Source of the DNA: Opitutaceae bacterium
Lineage (GTDB): Bacteria; Verrucomicrobiota; Verrucomicrobiia; Opitutales; Opitutaceae
DNA: 32,923 nt
Direction: 5' to 3'
NCBI GenBank assembly: GCA_025360455.1
Contig: JANYCF010000180.1
Coordinates: 1 to 32,923, forward strand
Shown: positions 26,099-32,923 of the stretch, one piece after another
Numbering within the stretch: the first letter of the stretch is position 1
Layout: each line of letters opens with the position of its first letter
The notes under the pieces: generated by a model
Databases searched by the model: none
What the model was told of the DNA's origin: nothing
What the model saw: only the letters and a program-made list of their open reading frames with translations
Translations under genes and position numbers: made by a program

Positions 26099-28234
26099 GT
26101 GTCCGATCTTCCTTCCCATATCACTTTGCCGGGCAAGAAACGCCCGGCTTCATCCGTCGACCGTCCGCTGGTTTACGCGCTCGTGGGCAATCCGAACTGC
26201 GGCAAGAGCACGCTCTTCAACGCGCTCACCGGGCTGAAACAGAAAGTCGGAAATTATCCCGGCGTCACCGTTGAGAAAAAAATCGGCGAAACCTATTCGC
26301 AGCACGGCAAGCCGATCAAACTGATCGATCTCCCCGGTGCTTACTCGCTCGCCGCCCGCTCGCCCGATGAGGCGGTCACACGTGATGTGCTGCTTGGCCG
26401 GCGCGCCGACACGCCCCAGCCCGACCGCATTCTCTGCATCATCGATGCGAGCAATCTCGAACGTAATCTCTACCTCGTTCACCAGCTGCTCGATCTGGGC
26501 CGTCCGGTAATTCTCGTTCTAAACATGATGGATCTGGCTGCTAAAGCCGGTCTGCAAATCCGCGCTGCCCGGCTCGAAAAAGCGTTGGGGGTTCCGGTCA
26601 TCGCCTGCGAAGCGGTCAATGGCAAAGGCCTCGTTGAGCTCAAACTCGCCATGAGCCGCGTCGACCTGTCTCTGGCCAAACACCGTTGGGATATTCCCGC
26701 ACCGGTCGCTCCCGCCGTCTCAGAACTGCAGGCTTCGCTGACCGACAACGATGGCCGTTCTCCGCTCGTCGCACGCGCCGAAGCCCTGTTGCTGCTCACG
26801 GATTTCGACACCGTGCGGGTTGCCGGTTCCGCGCCGCTGAGTGCGCGCACGCACGAAATTTTGGCCACCTGGCAAAAACGCTGGGAAGGCGACGGTACCG
26901 ATTGGGCCGGCACTCTCGTGTCCAGTCGCTACGATGCCATCTCCACGCTGTGTGCCGATATCGTGCAGAAAACCGGCGAAGTCGGCCCGTCGGCTTCCGA
27001 TCAGATCGACGCGGTGGTCGTTCATCCGATCTGGGGTTGGGCCGTGCTCGGAGTGATCATGACCGCGCTGTTTCTTTCGATTTTCACCCTCGCCCAGTAT
27101 CCGATGGATTGGATCGATGCCAGCATGAGCAAGCTTGCCGAAACAGTCAAAACTGCGATGGCACCGGGCGATCTGCGGGATTTGCTGACGGCCGGAATTA
27201 TTGGCGGGGTAGGGAGTGTCCTGGTTTTCCTGCCGCAGATTTTAATCCTCTTCTTTTTTATCGGCCTGTTGGAGAACACCGGCTACATGGCCCGCGCCGC
27301 CTTCATCATGGACCGATTGATGAGCCGTGTCGGGTTGAATGGAAAATCTTTCATCCCGCTCCTTGGTTCTTACGCCTGCGCCATCCCCGGAATTATGGCG
27401 ACTCGCACCATCGAGGATCCGAAGGACCGGCTCGTCACCATTCTCGTCGCCCCGTTGATGAGCTGCTCCGCCCGTCTGCCGGTGTACCTGCTCCTGATCG
27501 CGGCTCTCATGCCCTCGGAATCGGTATTCACCAAAGTCGGCATCATGGTTGTGATGTACGCACTTGGTACTTTGGGTGCGTTCGGTTTCGCGTGGCTGTT
27601 CAAGCGCACTCTCCTCAAAGGCAAACCGCCAATGATGATCATGGAGCTGCCGCCCTATCGCCTGCCCCGGATCAAGGATGTTTCGCTGCACATGGTTGAG
27701 CGCGCCGGTCTGTTTCTGCGCAAGGCGGGCACGGTCATTCTCGGCATCAGCGTCGTCCTCTGGTTTTTGTCCACCTATCCGAAGCTGCCCGATCCCGCCG
27801 CCACTCCCACGGAACAAATCGCGCACAGCTACGCCGGTCGTGCCGGTCATCTGCTCGAACCCGTGATCAAGCCGCTCGGCTTCGATTGGCGTATCGGCAT
27901 CGGGCTCATCACTTCCTTTGCCGCCCGCGAAGTCTTCGTCAATTCCATGGGCGTGGTCTTTGGCGTCGAAGGAGCGGATGACGATACCACTCCGCTCCGC
28001 GATGCGCTGCGCAAGGCGACCTGGCCCGACGGCCGCCCGGTGTTCACCGCCCTCGTTTGCATTACGCTCATGGTGTTCTATGTTTTCGCCATGCAATGCA
28101 TGAGCACCATCGCCGTCGTGAAGCGCGAAACCAACGGCTGGAAATGGCCGCTCTTCCAAATCGCCTACATGACCGGCACCGCCTGGCTCATCTGCCTGAT
28201 CATCTACCAAACCGGCCACGCCCTGGGCTATTGA
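26099..28234 (+). CDS. feoB: Ferrous iron transporter FeoB
   Basis: 711 residues from GTG 26099. The N-terminal G domain has GNPNCGKST (30-38), VGNYPGVTVE, DLPGAYSL and NMMD. The following GDI-like linker leads to a membrane domain with several helices, including the Gate-type sequences SVLVFLPQILILFFFIGLLE and IPLLGSYACAIPGIMATRTI and SCSARLPVYLLLI (conserved Cys, as in other FeoB Gate motifs). The C-terminal part has SFAAREVFVNSMGVVFGVE and QCMSTIAVVKRETNGWKWPL. It imports Fe2+ across the inner membrane using GTP-dependent gating. It is followed by a REP-like hairpin and a small Cys-rich protein. Confidence 0.97.
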   Translation: MSDLPSHITLPGKKRPASSVDRPLVYALVGNPNCGKSTLFNALTGLKQKVGNYPGVTVEKKIGETYSQHGKPIKLIDLPGAYSLAARSPDEAVTRDVLLGRRADTPQPDRILCIIDASNLERNLYLVHQLLDLGRPVILVLNMMDLAAKAGLQIRAARLEKALGVPVIACEAVNGKGLVELKLAMSRVDLSLAKHRWDIPAPVAPAVSELQASLTDNDGRSPLVARAEALLLLTDFDTVRVAGSAPLSARTHEILATWQKRWEGDGTDWAGTLVSSRYDAISTLCADIVQKTGEVGPSASDQIDAVVVHPIWGWAVLGVIMTALFLSIFTLAQYPMDWIDASMSKLAETVKTAMAPGDLRDLLTAGIIGGVGSVLVFLPQILILFFFIGLLENTGYMARAAFIMDRLMSRVGLNGKSFIPLLGSYACAIPGIMATRTIEDPKDRLVTILVAPLMSCSARLPVYLLLIAALMPSESVFTKVGIMVVMYALGTLGAFGFAWLFKRTLLKGKPPMMIMELPPYRLPRIKDVSLHMVERAGLFLRKAGTVILGISVVLWFLSTYPKLPDPAATPTEQIAHSYAGRAGHLLEPVIKPLGFDWRIGIGLITSFAAREVFVNSMGVVFGVEGADDDTTPLRDALRKATWPDGRPVFTALVCITLMVFYVFAMQCMSTIAVVKRETNGWKWPLFQIAYMTGTAWLICLIIYQTGHALGY

Positions 28235-28237
28235 TTT

Positions 28238-28262
28238 TGTAGGAGCCTGTTTACAGGCGATT
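28238..28262 (+). repeat. REP-like palindromic element
   Basis: gtaggagcctgtttacaggc includes perfect arms gcctgt (28245-28250) and acaggc (28253-28258) with a 2-base loop, preceded by the gtaggag head typical of REP units in other bacteria. It sits in the 32-base spacer between feoB and the Cys-rich protein. Only one copy is seen in this window. Confidence 0.55.
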
Positions 28263-28266
28263 AAAA

Positions 28267-28434
28267 ATGTCCGCCTCCCTTCAAACCATCATCGCCCTCG
28301 TCATCGTCGCCCTCGCGGCGACGCTCCTGCTGCGTTCATGGTTCAGTAAGAAAAAATCCTCCGGCTGCGGCAACGGAAGCTGTGGCGCCGTCAGTCCTGA
28401 GATCAAAAAGCTTCAAGCGAAACTGAAACGGTAG
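28267..28434 (+). CDS. FeoB-associated Cys-rich membrane protein
   Basis: 55 residues. One membrane helix (SLQTIIALVIVALAATLLLR), a basic stretch (SWFSKKKSS), a CGNGSC pair of cysteines, and a basic helical tail (EIKKLQAKLKR). This is the layout of the small Cys-rich proteins that follow feoB in many bacteria; they are thought to take the place of FeoC. The cysteines face the cytoplasm by the positive-inside rule. It ends 6 bases before the convergent ExoD gene. Confidence 0.85.
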   Translation: MSASLQTIIALVIVALAATLLLRSWFSKKKSSGCGNGSCGAVSPEIKKLQAKLKR

Positions 28435-28440
28435 GGAAAA

Positions 28441-29061
28441 TTAACTTTTTAACCACTGCATCATTTCGTGCAGCAAGCGCGCCGTCGCTTCGCCCAGAAA
28501 AATAAAATACAGTACACCGGCGGCGAACACCCCATAGCCGGCGAGAATAAAAACTCCATCGCGCTCCAACAATCCGGCTGCGAGCAACAAGATCGCCCAG
28601 GCCGGAAAACTGTTGGTAAAGGGTATCGGCAGTGGCAGCAAAAGCGCGAGTGCCGCCAACAACATCAGCACCGCATGGAGTTGCCGGAGCAACGGTGTAT
28701 CGGTCAAAAAGGTGAGTCGTGGTCGGAGAAATTTCTCCAGGAAACGCAGAATTTTTTCCGCCACCGTGAACACTTTGCCGATAAAGCCGGCAGGCAATTC
28801 CTTGCGCTGAAATTTCTTTGGAAGCAGCGGTCGTTGGCCCAACGAGAGCCGCAGAGCAATCAACGCAATGGCCAAACCAAACGGTGTCGATAATCCCGGG
28901 ACCGGAATCGGAGTGATGAAGGGCAGGGTGAGCAGCAGCACCAGCAGCAGGTAGGCCCGTCCCCCCAGCGCATAGATGACTTCCCGCAGCGTGATGGCGC
29001 GTTCGCCCGCCCGCGCCCGCAGCTCAGCGAGTTCTTCGGAAAGCTTCCGCGGCGAATTCAT
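28441..29061 (-). CDS. ExoD-family membrane protein
   Basis: 206 residues. Starts with a polar helix (KLSEELAELRARAGERAITL), then the diagnostic LREVIYALGGRAYLLLVLLL, TLPFITPIPVPGLSTPFGLA, ALRLSLGQRPLLPKKFQRKE and a second hydrophobic half with LLPLPIPFTNSFPAWAILLL. ExoD was first described for exopolysaccharide synthesis in rhizobia; its molecular role is unclear. Its ATG overlaps the end of queE by 4 bases, so it is probably made from the queC-queE transcript. Confidence 0.88.
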   Translation of the reverse strand: MNSPRKLSEELAELRARAGERAITLREVIYALGGRAYLLLVLLLTLPFITPIPVPGLSTPFGLAIALIALRLSLGQRPLLPKKFQRKELPAGFIGKVFTVAEKILRFLEKFLRPRLTFLTDTPLLRQLHAVLMLLAALALLLPLPIPFTNSFPAWAILLLAAGLLERDGVFILAGYGVFAAGVLYFIFLGEATARLLHEMMQWLKS

Positions 29062-29750
29062 GTGCCACGTCTATTTCCATAGAGCTCAATGTGCAGCCGG
29101 TGCGCATAGCGGTAGCCGCGCGCTTTGCACAATTCACCGAGCCAACCCGCGCGAGCGCGGATCGCTTCCAACGTAGTCCCTTCGGGCATGAGCAACACTT
29201 TGCTCGCAGGAACCGCACAGCCTGTCTCGCGAATCATCTCTTCGATTTCCGCCACATCGTTCTCGGAGCCCACAACAAATTTTAATTGGTAATTCCCCGC
29301 GGCAATCCAGCTCTCCACCACCGCCGGTTGCCAGCGGAGTTCATTGTGTTTTTTCCGCCAGGTATCATCCAACCGCGCGTCCGGTGCGGAATGCGCCAGC
29401 TTCGGACTGAGCGAAGCCAGATCACAGGCAATGCCGGCCGGCTTCACCGTCGCCGCCGTCTCAATCGTGATGTGATAGCCGAGCTCCTGCAGCTGAAACG
29501 CCAGCTCGTGAAGACCGGGTGCGATCATGGGTTCACCGCCGGTCAGCACCACATGTTTCGCCGGATGCACCACAATCTCTGCGAGTATTTCATCCACCGT
29601 CATTTGTTTCCCCTCGGGATTCCAAGACGCGTAAGGCGTGTCGCACCAGTTGCAGCGGAGATTGCAGCCGCTGGTCCGCACGAATACCGACGGCACGCCC
29701 GTCAGCTCGCCTTCGCCCTGGATCGAATAAAATATTTCGGAAATTAACAT
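29058..29750 (-). CDS. queE: 7-carboxy-7-deazaguanine synthase QueE
   Basis: 230 residues from ATG 29750; the 24 extra upstream residues of the open frame are basic and non-homologous. Radical SAM enzyme converting 6-carboxy-tetrahydropterin to CDG in queuosine biosynthesis. The cluster motif is C29-x3-C33-x2-C36 (SGCNLRCNWCDTPYASW); the N-terminus ISEIFYSIQGEGELTGVPSV and the SAM-binding VVLTGGEPMI are typical. Close to queC (16 bases) and coupled to the ExoD gene. queD and queF are not in the window. Confidence 0.95.
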   Translation of the reverse strand: MLISEIFYSIQGEGELTGVPSVFVRTSGCNLRCNWCDTPYASWNPEGKQMTVDEILAEIVVHPAKHVVLTGGEPMIAPGLHELAFQLQELGYHITIETAATVKPAGIACDLASLSPKLAHSAPDARLDDTWRKKHNELRWQPAVVESWIAAGNYQLKFVVGSENDVAEIEEMIRETGCAVPASKVLLMPEGTTLEAIRARAGWLGELCKARGYRYAHRLHIELYGNRRGT

Positions 29751-29766
29751 TGGGTAGAAATAGGAC

Positions 29767-30453
29767 CTATAAGATTGGCCTCTCCGGCAACGCCGGAGTG
29801 GCCTCGTAGATCGTCGGATCACTCACGCCCGCCTGCAAAAACGCCTCGCGCCGTTCCACGCAGGTGCCGCATTTGCCGCAATGGATCGCACCACCCTTGT
29901 AACACGACCACGTCTGCGAGAAATCCACACCGAGCCGCGTGCCTTCAGTGACGATCTGCGCCTTGTCCATCGCGATAAACGGCCGCAGCAATTGGATACC
30001 CGCATAACTCCCCAGCCGCAGTGCGTCGCCCATCGCTTTCATAAAATCTTCCCGGCAATCCGGATAAATCGCGTGGTCGCCACCGTGCGCCGCAATGACC
30101 AGTCCCTCCGCTCCGACGCTCTCCGCCAGTCCGCCCGCCACCGCGAGCATGATCCCGTTCCGAAACGGCACCACGGTGCTCTTCATGTTCTCCGCCGCGT
30201 AATGTCCTTCAGGAATTTCGCCGCCACTCTTCAGCAGATCCGATTGAAAATATTCGCCGATAAACCCAAGCGGAATCACCGAATGCTTGGTCCCCACGAT
30301 CTTGGCCTGTGCCGCCGCAAACGGAATCTCCCGGTGATTGTGCTTCGCGCCATAATCAAAGCTCAAAGCGGCCACGACCGTATGCTGCTGCCGCGCCCAA
30401 AAGAGCGCGGTCACGGAATCCATCCCTCCAGAGCAGAGCACGACGACTTTCAT
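29767..30453 (-). CDS. queC: 7-cyano-7-deazaguanine synthase QueC
   Basis: 228 residues from ATG 30453; the longer frame to 30489 adds 12 non-conserved residues. ATP-dependent enzyme converting CDG to preQ0. PP-loop motif SGGMDS is at 8-13, FDYGAKHNHREIPFAAA follows, and the zinc site is in SCYKGGAIHCGKCGTCVERR. First gene of the minus-strand operon. No preQ1 riboswitch could be recognised in the region upstream. Confidence 0.95.
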   Translation of the reverse strand: MKVVVLCSGGMDSVTALFWARQQHTVVAALSFDYGAKHNHREIPFAAAQAKIVGTKHSVIPLGFIGEYFQSDLLKSGGEIPEGHYAAENMKSTVVPFRNGIMLAVAGGLAESVGAEGLVIAAHGGDHAIYPDCREDFMKAMGDALRLGSYAGIQLLRPFIAMDKAQIVTEGTRLGVDFSQTWSCYKGGAIHCGKCGTCVERREAFLQAGVSDPTIYEATPALPERPIL

Positions 30454-30599
30454 CCCGGCAGCTTGGCCAGAAAATCCTCCAAAAGGCACAACAAACTTTC
30501 GCAGATTTCATTGAGCACAGTCTCTGTCCGATGAAATGCCCACTCCGGGCGCCTGTTTCCAGTATTGCGGGGTCGGGCATATTCCTCAAGCTGTCCCGT

Positions 30600-30857
30600 A
30601 TGCCCGCCACATCCTATCGCTACCTGACGAAGATCCCCGGCATCCGCTCCGGGCGCACCATCATCGAAGGCACGCGCATTGGTGTGCATGACGTCGTGGG
30701 ATTGCTACAAAACGGCGAAACCATGGAGACCCTGATCGCCCGTTGCTTTCCTGAGCTGACCCGCGCGCAAGTCTATGAATGTCTCGCCTACTACGAAGAC
30801 CATCGCGGCGAGATTGATCTGCTCGTCGCACAGCAACTCGCCCCTGGCGGACTGTGA
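30600..30857 (+). CDS. DUF433 antitoxin-like protein
   Basis: 85 residues from ATG 30600. The family pattern is RYLTKIPGIRSGRTIIEGTR followed by IGVHDVVGLLQNGETME and AQVYECLAYYEDHRGEID, a short DNA-binding-like helical fold. DUF433 proteins are usually found before DUF5615 PIN-like proteins and act as antitoxins by analogy with VapB. The next gene starts within its stop (4-base overlap). The open frame continues upstream through the antisense of queC, but the conserved part begins at 30600. Confidence 0.88.
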   Translation: MPATSYRYLTKIPGIRSGRTIIEGTRIGVHDVVGLLQNGETMETLIARCFPELTRAQVYECLAYYEDHRGEIDLLVAQQLAPGGL

Positions 30858-31174
30858 AATTTCTCTTCGACAATGACGTACCCGACGACCTCGGTTACGT
30901 ACTTCGGGAACTCGGCCACATTGTCCTTTTGCTGCGTGAAGTTCTGCCGCGCACCACACCCGATCCCGAGGTCCTGGCTTATGCGACTGCACATGGGTTA
31001 ATTTTAATTACCTGCAATCGGGACGATTTTCTCGCGCTCGCTCCGACTCAAGCGCACCCCGGTCTGATCATCCTGATTCGTCGCGTGAGCCGCACCGCCG
31101 AACGCGTAGCTCTGGTACGCATGCTCGAAAAAGCGGGGGATCAAGGCCTGTCTGGCAACATCAACTTCGCCTGA
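30854..31174 (+). CDS. DUF5615 PIN-like toxin
   Basis: 106 residues from GTG 30854 (gtga overlap). PIN-like fold: FLFDNDVPDDLGYVLRELGH with the acidic pair D6 and D8, then ILITCNRDDFLALA with further acidic residues, and GLIILIRRVSRTAERVALV. The family is related to VapC-type RNases, so it probably cleaves RNA and is neutralised by the DUF433 protein. Activity not shown for this member. The pair is compact and may be mobile, but no flanking repeats were seen. Confidence 0.85.
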   Translation: MKFLFDNDVPDDLGYVLRELGHIVLLLREVLPRTTPDPEVLAYATAHGLILITCNRDDFLALAPTQAHPGLIILIRRVSRTAERVALVRMLEKAGDQGLSGNINFA

Positions 31175-31280
31175 AGGGTGAGCGCTTGATTGATATTCAA
31201 GGCAAGACCAACAACCTTGCGCAGCAAGACCGCTTGGTTTTCCCACAAGCATTTCTCTCCTCCGTAGGCGGACGCCCGTC

Positions 31281-32133
31281 ATGATCATTCTGCACGATCC
31301 TCAATGCGCTGACTATGGCTCCTCGATGCGGCCGGAGCAGCCGGCTCGCATCACCCGCAGCGTGGCTCATCTTCGTCAGGCACATCCGGATTGGGCGTGG
31401 CGCGTTCCGACGATCGCCGACGAAGCGGCGCTGCGTCTCGCCCATACGCCAGGCCTGCTCCGGCGCATTCAGCAACCCGCCGATATCGACGACGACACGC
31501 CTTATTTCCCCGGGATCTACGATCATGCCCGCCGTTCCGTCGGCGCCGCGTTGGAGGCAGCCCGGCTCGCCCAAGCCGGGCAAAAAGCCTTCTCCCTCAT
31601 GCGTCCACCCGGCCACCACGCCACGCGCGATCAGGCAATGGGGTTCTGTTATCTCAACCAGATAGCCATCCCCGCGCTTTCGGTCGCCGCGACCGGTGCT
31701 CGCGTGGCCGTCTGGGATTTCGATGCGCATCATGGCAACGGCACCGAGCATATTCTCGAAGGCCGTCCAAACCTCCTTTTTGCCTCCGGTCCACCAATAC
31801 CCTGGCTACCCCGGCACCGGCGCGCACTCGACCGCCACCTGCAAAAACTTTCCGGTGGCTCCTCATTCGCCCCGCACCGTGCATATGACCGCGCTCACCC
31901 GTTCTTGGGAGGCCGTTTTAGCTTTCAAGCCCGATCTGATTCTTGTTTCCGCCGGTTTCGATGCCTATGTCCACGACCCCATCACGGAAATGACCCTGGA
32001 AAGCGACGATTTTGCCGAATTGGGCCGCTGGATCGGCCAAAGCGCCTTACCCGCGGCCGCGGTGCTCGAAGGGGGCTATAGCGAAGATCTGCCACGCTTG
32101 ATTGACGCTTTCCTTTCGGCGTGGGAGCGTTAA
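31281..32133 (+). pseudogene. Histone deacetylase-family protein, frameshifted
   Basis: The first part (from ATG 31281) reads the family sequence with RPPGHHATRDQAMGFCYLNQ and AVWDFDAHHGNGTEHILEGR. After LLFAS the frame should continue VHQYPGYPGTGAHSTA, but there is an extra G in the ggt at 31788-31790, so the family sequence resumes one frame over and runs to TAA 32131 (FPVAPHSPRTVHMTA, LVSAGFDAYVHDPI, VLEGGYSEDLPRLIDAFLSA). All usual active-site segments, including the His pair and DAHHGN, are otherwise conserved. The enzymes remove acetyl groups from lysine or polyamines. One indel in an otherwise intact gene suggests a recent mutation or a sequencing error. Confidence 0.88.
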
Positions 32134-32150
32134 TTTCAGTTTTTCGTAGC

Positions 32151-32923
32151 TTGAATTCCATCCCGCACTACCAACTCATCTCGTCGCCCAGCCAGCTTGC
32201 GCCGCTTTATGCCGCGCTTGATCGCGTCACCGAGGTCGCCATCGATACCGAGGCCGACAACCTCTTCCGTTTCCGCACCAAGGTCTGCCTCATGCAGATC
32301 CTGGCGGGCGGCGAAATCTACCTCGTCGACATGCTGGCTGATCTGCCGTTGGACGGACTTTGGTCGCGCCTCGCCACCCGCCATCTGATCATGCACGGCA
32401 GCGATTACGATCTGAGGTTGCTGCGCGAACTCTGCAATTTTGAACCGGTGAGCATTTTCGATACGATGTTTGCCGCCCAGCTGCTGAACATCCCGCGCTT
32501 CGGCCTCGCCGCACTCCTCGAGCAAAATTTCGGCATCATCCTCGACAAGGATAATCAAAAAGCGAACTGGTCCAAACGTCCGCTTACGAAAGATCTCCTC
32601 GATTACGCCGCGCTCGACGTGCATCATCTGCCGGCCCTCCGCGACAAACTTACCGCCGAACTTACCCGCCTCGGCCGCTATCCATGGCTCGAACAGAAAT
32701 GCCGCTGGCAAATCGAAGTCGCCCGCGATGGTTTTGCGGGCCCTGATGAAAACGCCTGGCGTCTCAGCGGCTCCGAACGCCTCGGCGATCGCGGCATCGG
32801 GGTCCTCCATGCCATTTGGCATTGGCGCCAATACTGGGCCGAACAGCTCGACACCCCGCCTTTCAAAGTCACCGGCAACGAACTCATCATGCGCATCGTC
32901 CGCGCCGCCGACGAGGGAATGGC
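32151..32923 (+). CDS. rnd: Ribonuclease D, N-terminal part (truncated by window edge)
   Basis: At least 257 residues, continuing past the window end. DEDD 3'-5' exonuclease that trims tRNA and other small RNAs. Exo I is VAIDTEADNLFRF, Exo II HGSDYDLRLL, Exo III YAALDVHHLPAL, so the DEDDy residues are in place. RFGLAALLEQNFGIILDKDN and NWSKRPLTKDLLDY are typical. The C-terminal HRDC domain begins near 32,750. Start chosen is TTG 32151, directly ahead of the conserved part; in-frame GTG 32121 is possible but would overlap the previous gene. No SD is seen. Confidence 0.9.
   Translation, partial: MNSIPHYQLISSPSQLAPLYAALDRVTEVAIDTEADNLFRFRTKVCLMQILAGGEIYLVDMLADLPLDGLWSRLATRHLIMHGSDYDLRLLRELCNFEPVSIFDTMFAAQLLNIPRFGLAALLEQNFGIILDKDNQKANWSKRPLTKDLLDYAALDVHHLPALRDKLTAELTRLGRYPWLEQKCRWQIEVARDGFAGPDENAWRLSGSERLGDRGIGVLHAIWHWRQYWAEQLDTPPFKVTGNELIMRIVRAADEGM

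Noticed and set aside
30454-30599. preQ1 riboswitch ahead of queC
   Set aside because: No C-rich loop plus A-rich tail arrangement recognised in the minus-strand leader.

Overview
The window looks like a chromosomal segment of a Verrucomicrobiota bacterium, most likely an Opitutaceae-type member. This is inferred from several signs: a moderately high GC content, DUF5069 and DUF2891 proteins, a F1Fo-ATPase operon with an unusually short delta subunit, duplicated FeoA, and many genes that start without a Shine-Dalgarno sequence behind a pyrimidine-rich leader. It is core chromosome with a few accessory patches. No phage, plasmid, CRISPR or rRNA/tRNA genes were recognised.

Layout. 1-1.2 kb: the 3' end of ureC (urease alpha), then an AT-richer gene for a GIY-YIG nuclease-like protein with HNH-associated repeats. 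1.2-1.8 kb: a transposon graveyard with an IS5-family fragment and the tail of a REP-associated (Y1) transposase. 1.8-7.9 kb: a sensory island with a LuxR-type response regulator, a divergent single-domain globin, a 1195-residue hybrid kinase whose PAS-GAF unit has been duplicated, and a REC-histidine kinase. 8.0-11.0 kb: an isoprenylcysteine-methyltransferase-like membrane protein, DUF5069, a CxxS glutaredoxin, DUF2891 and DUF486 proteins. 11.2-15.7 kb: recA, mnmE and mnmG (DNA repair and tRNA wobble-uridine modification). 15.8-18.6 kb: a phoB/phoR-like pair, trmB, and a small antisense membrane ORF overlapping the trmB tail.

18.6-25.5 kb: the complete atpBEFHAGDC operon, with candidate promoters in front, a probable terminator behind, and a repeated TTCAGTCCTTCAG-type motif in three of its spacers. 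25.6-28.4 kb: a ferrous-iron uptake operon, feoA-feoA-feoB plus a small Cys-rich membrane protein, with a REP-like hairpin in its last spacer. 28.4-30.5 kb, minus strand: queC, queE and an ExoD-family gene. 30.6-31.2 kb: a DUF433/DUF5615 toxin-antitoxin-like pair. 31.3-32.1 kb: a histone-deacetylase-family gene broken by one extra base. 32.15 kb to the end: the start of a ribonuclease D gene.

How the parts work together. The atp genes make the eight subunits of the ATP synthase; the c-subunit pattern favours protons over sodium. The feo cluster imports Fe2+. mnmE/mnmG and trmB modify tRNA, and queC/queE supply the deazaguanine precursor of queuosine. The 1.8-7.9 kb island could be a gas- or redox-responsive phosphorelay, but only proximity supports that. 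The most interesting leads are the globin/hybrid-kinase island, the repeat family and SD-less leaders of the atp operon, the short AtpH, the antisense small membrane protein at trmB, and the pairing of a REP-like hairpin with a decayed REP transposase.
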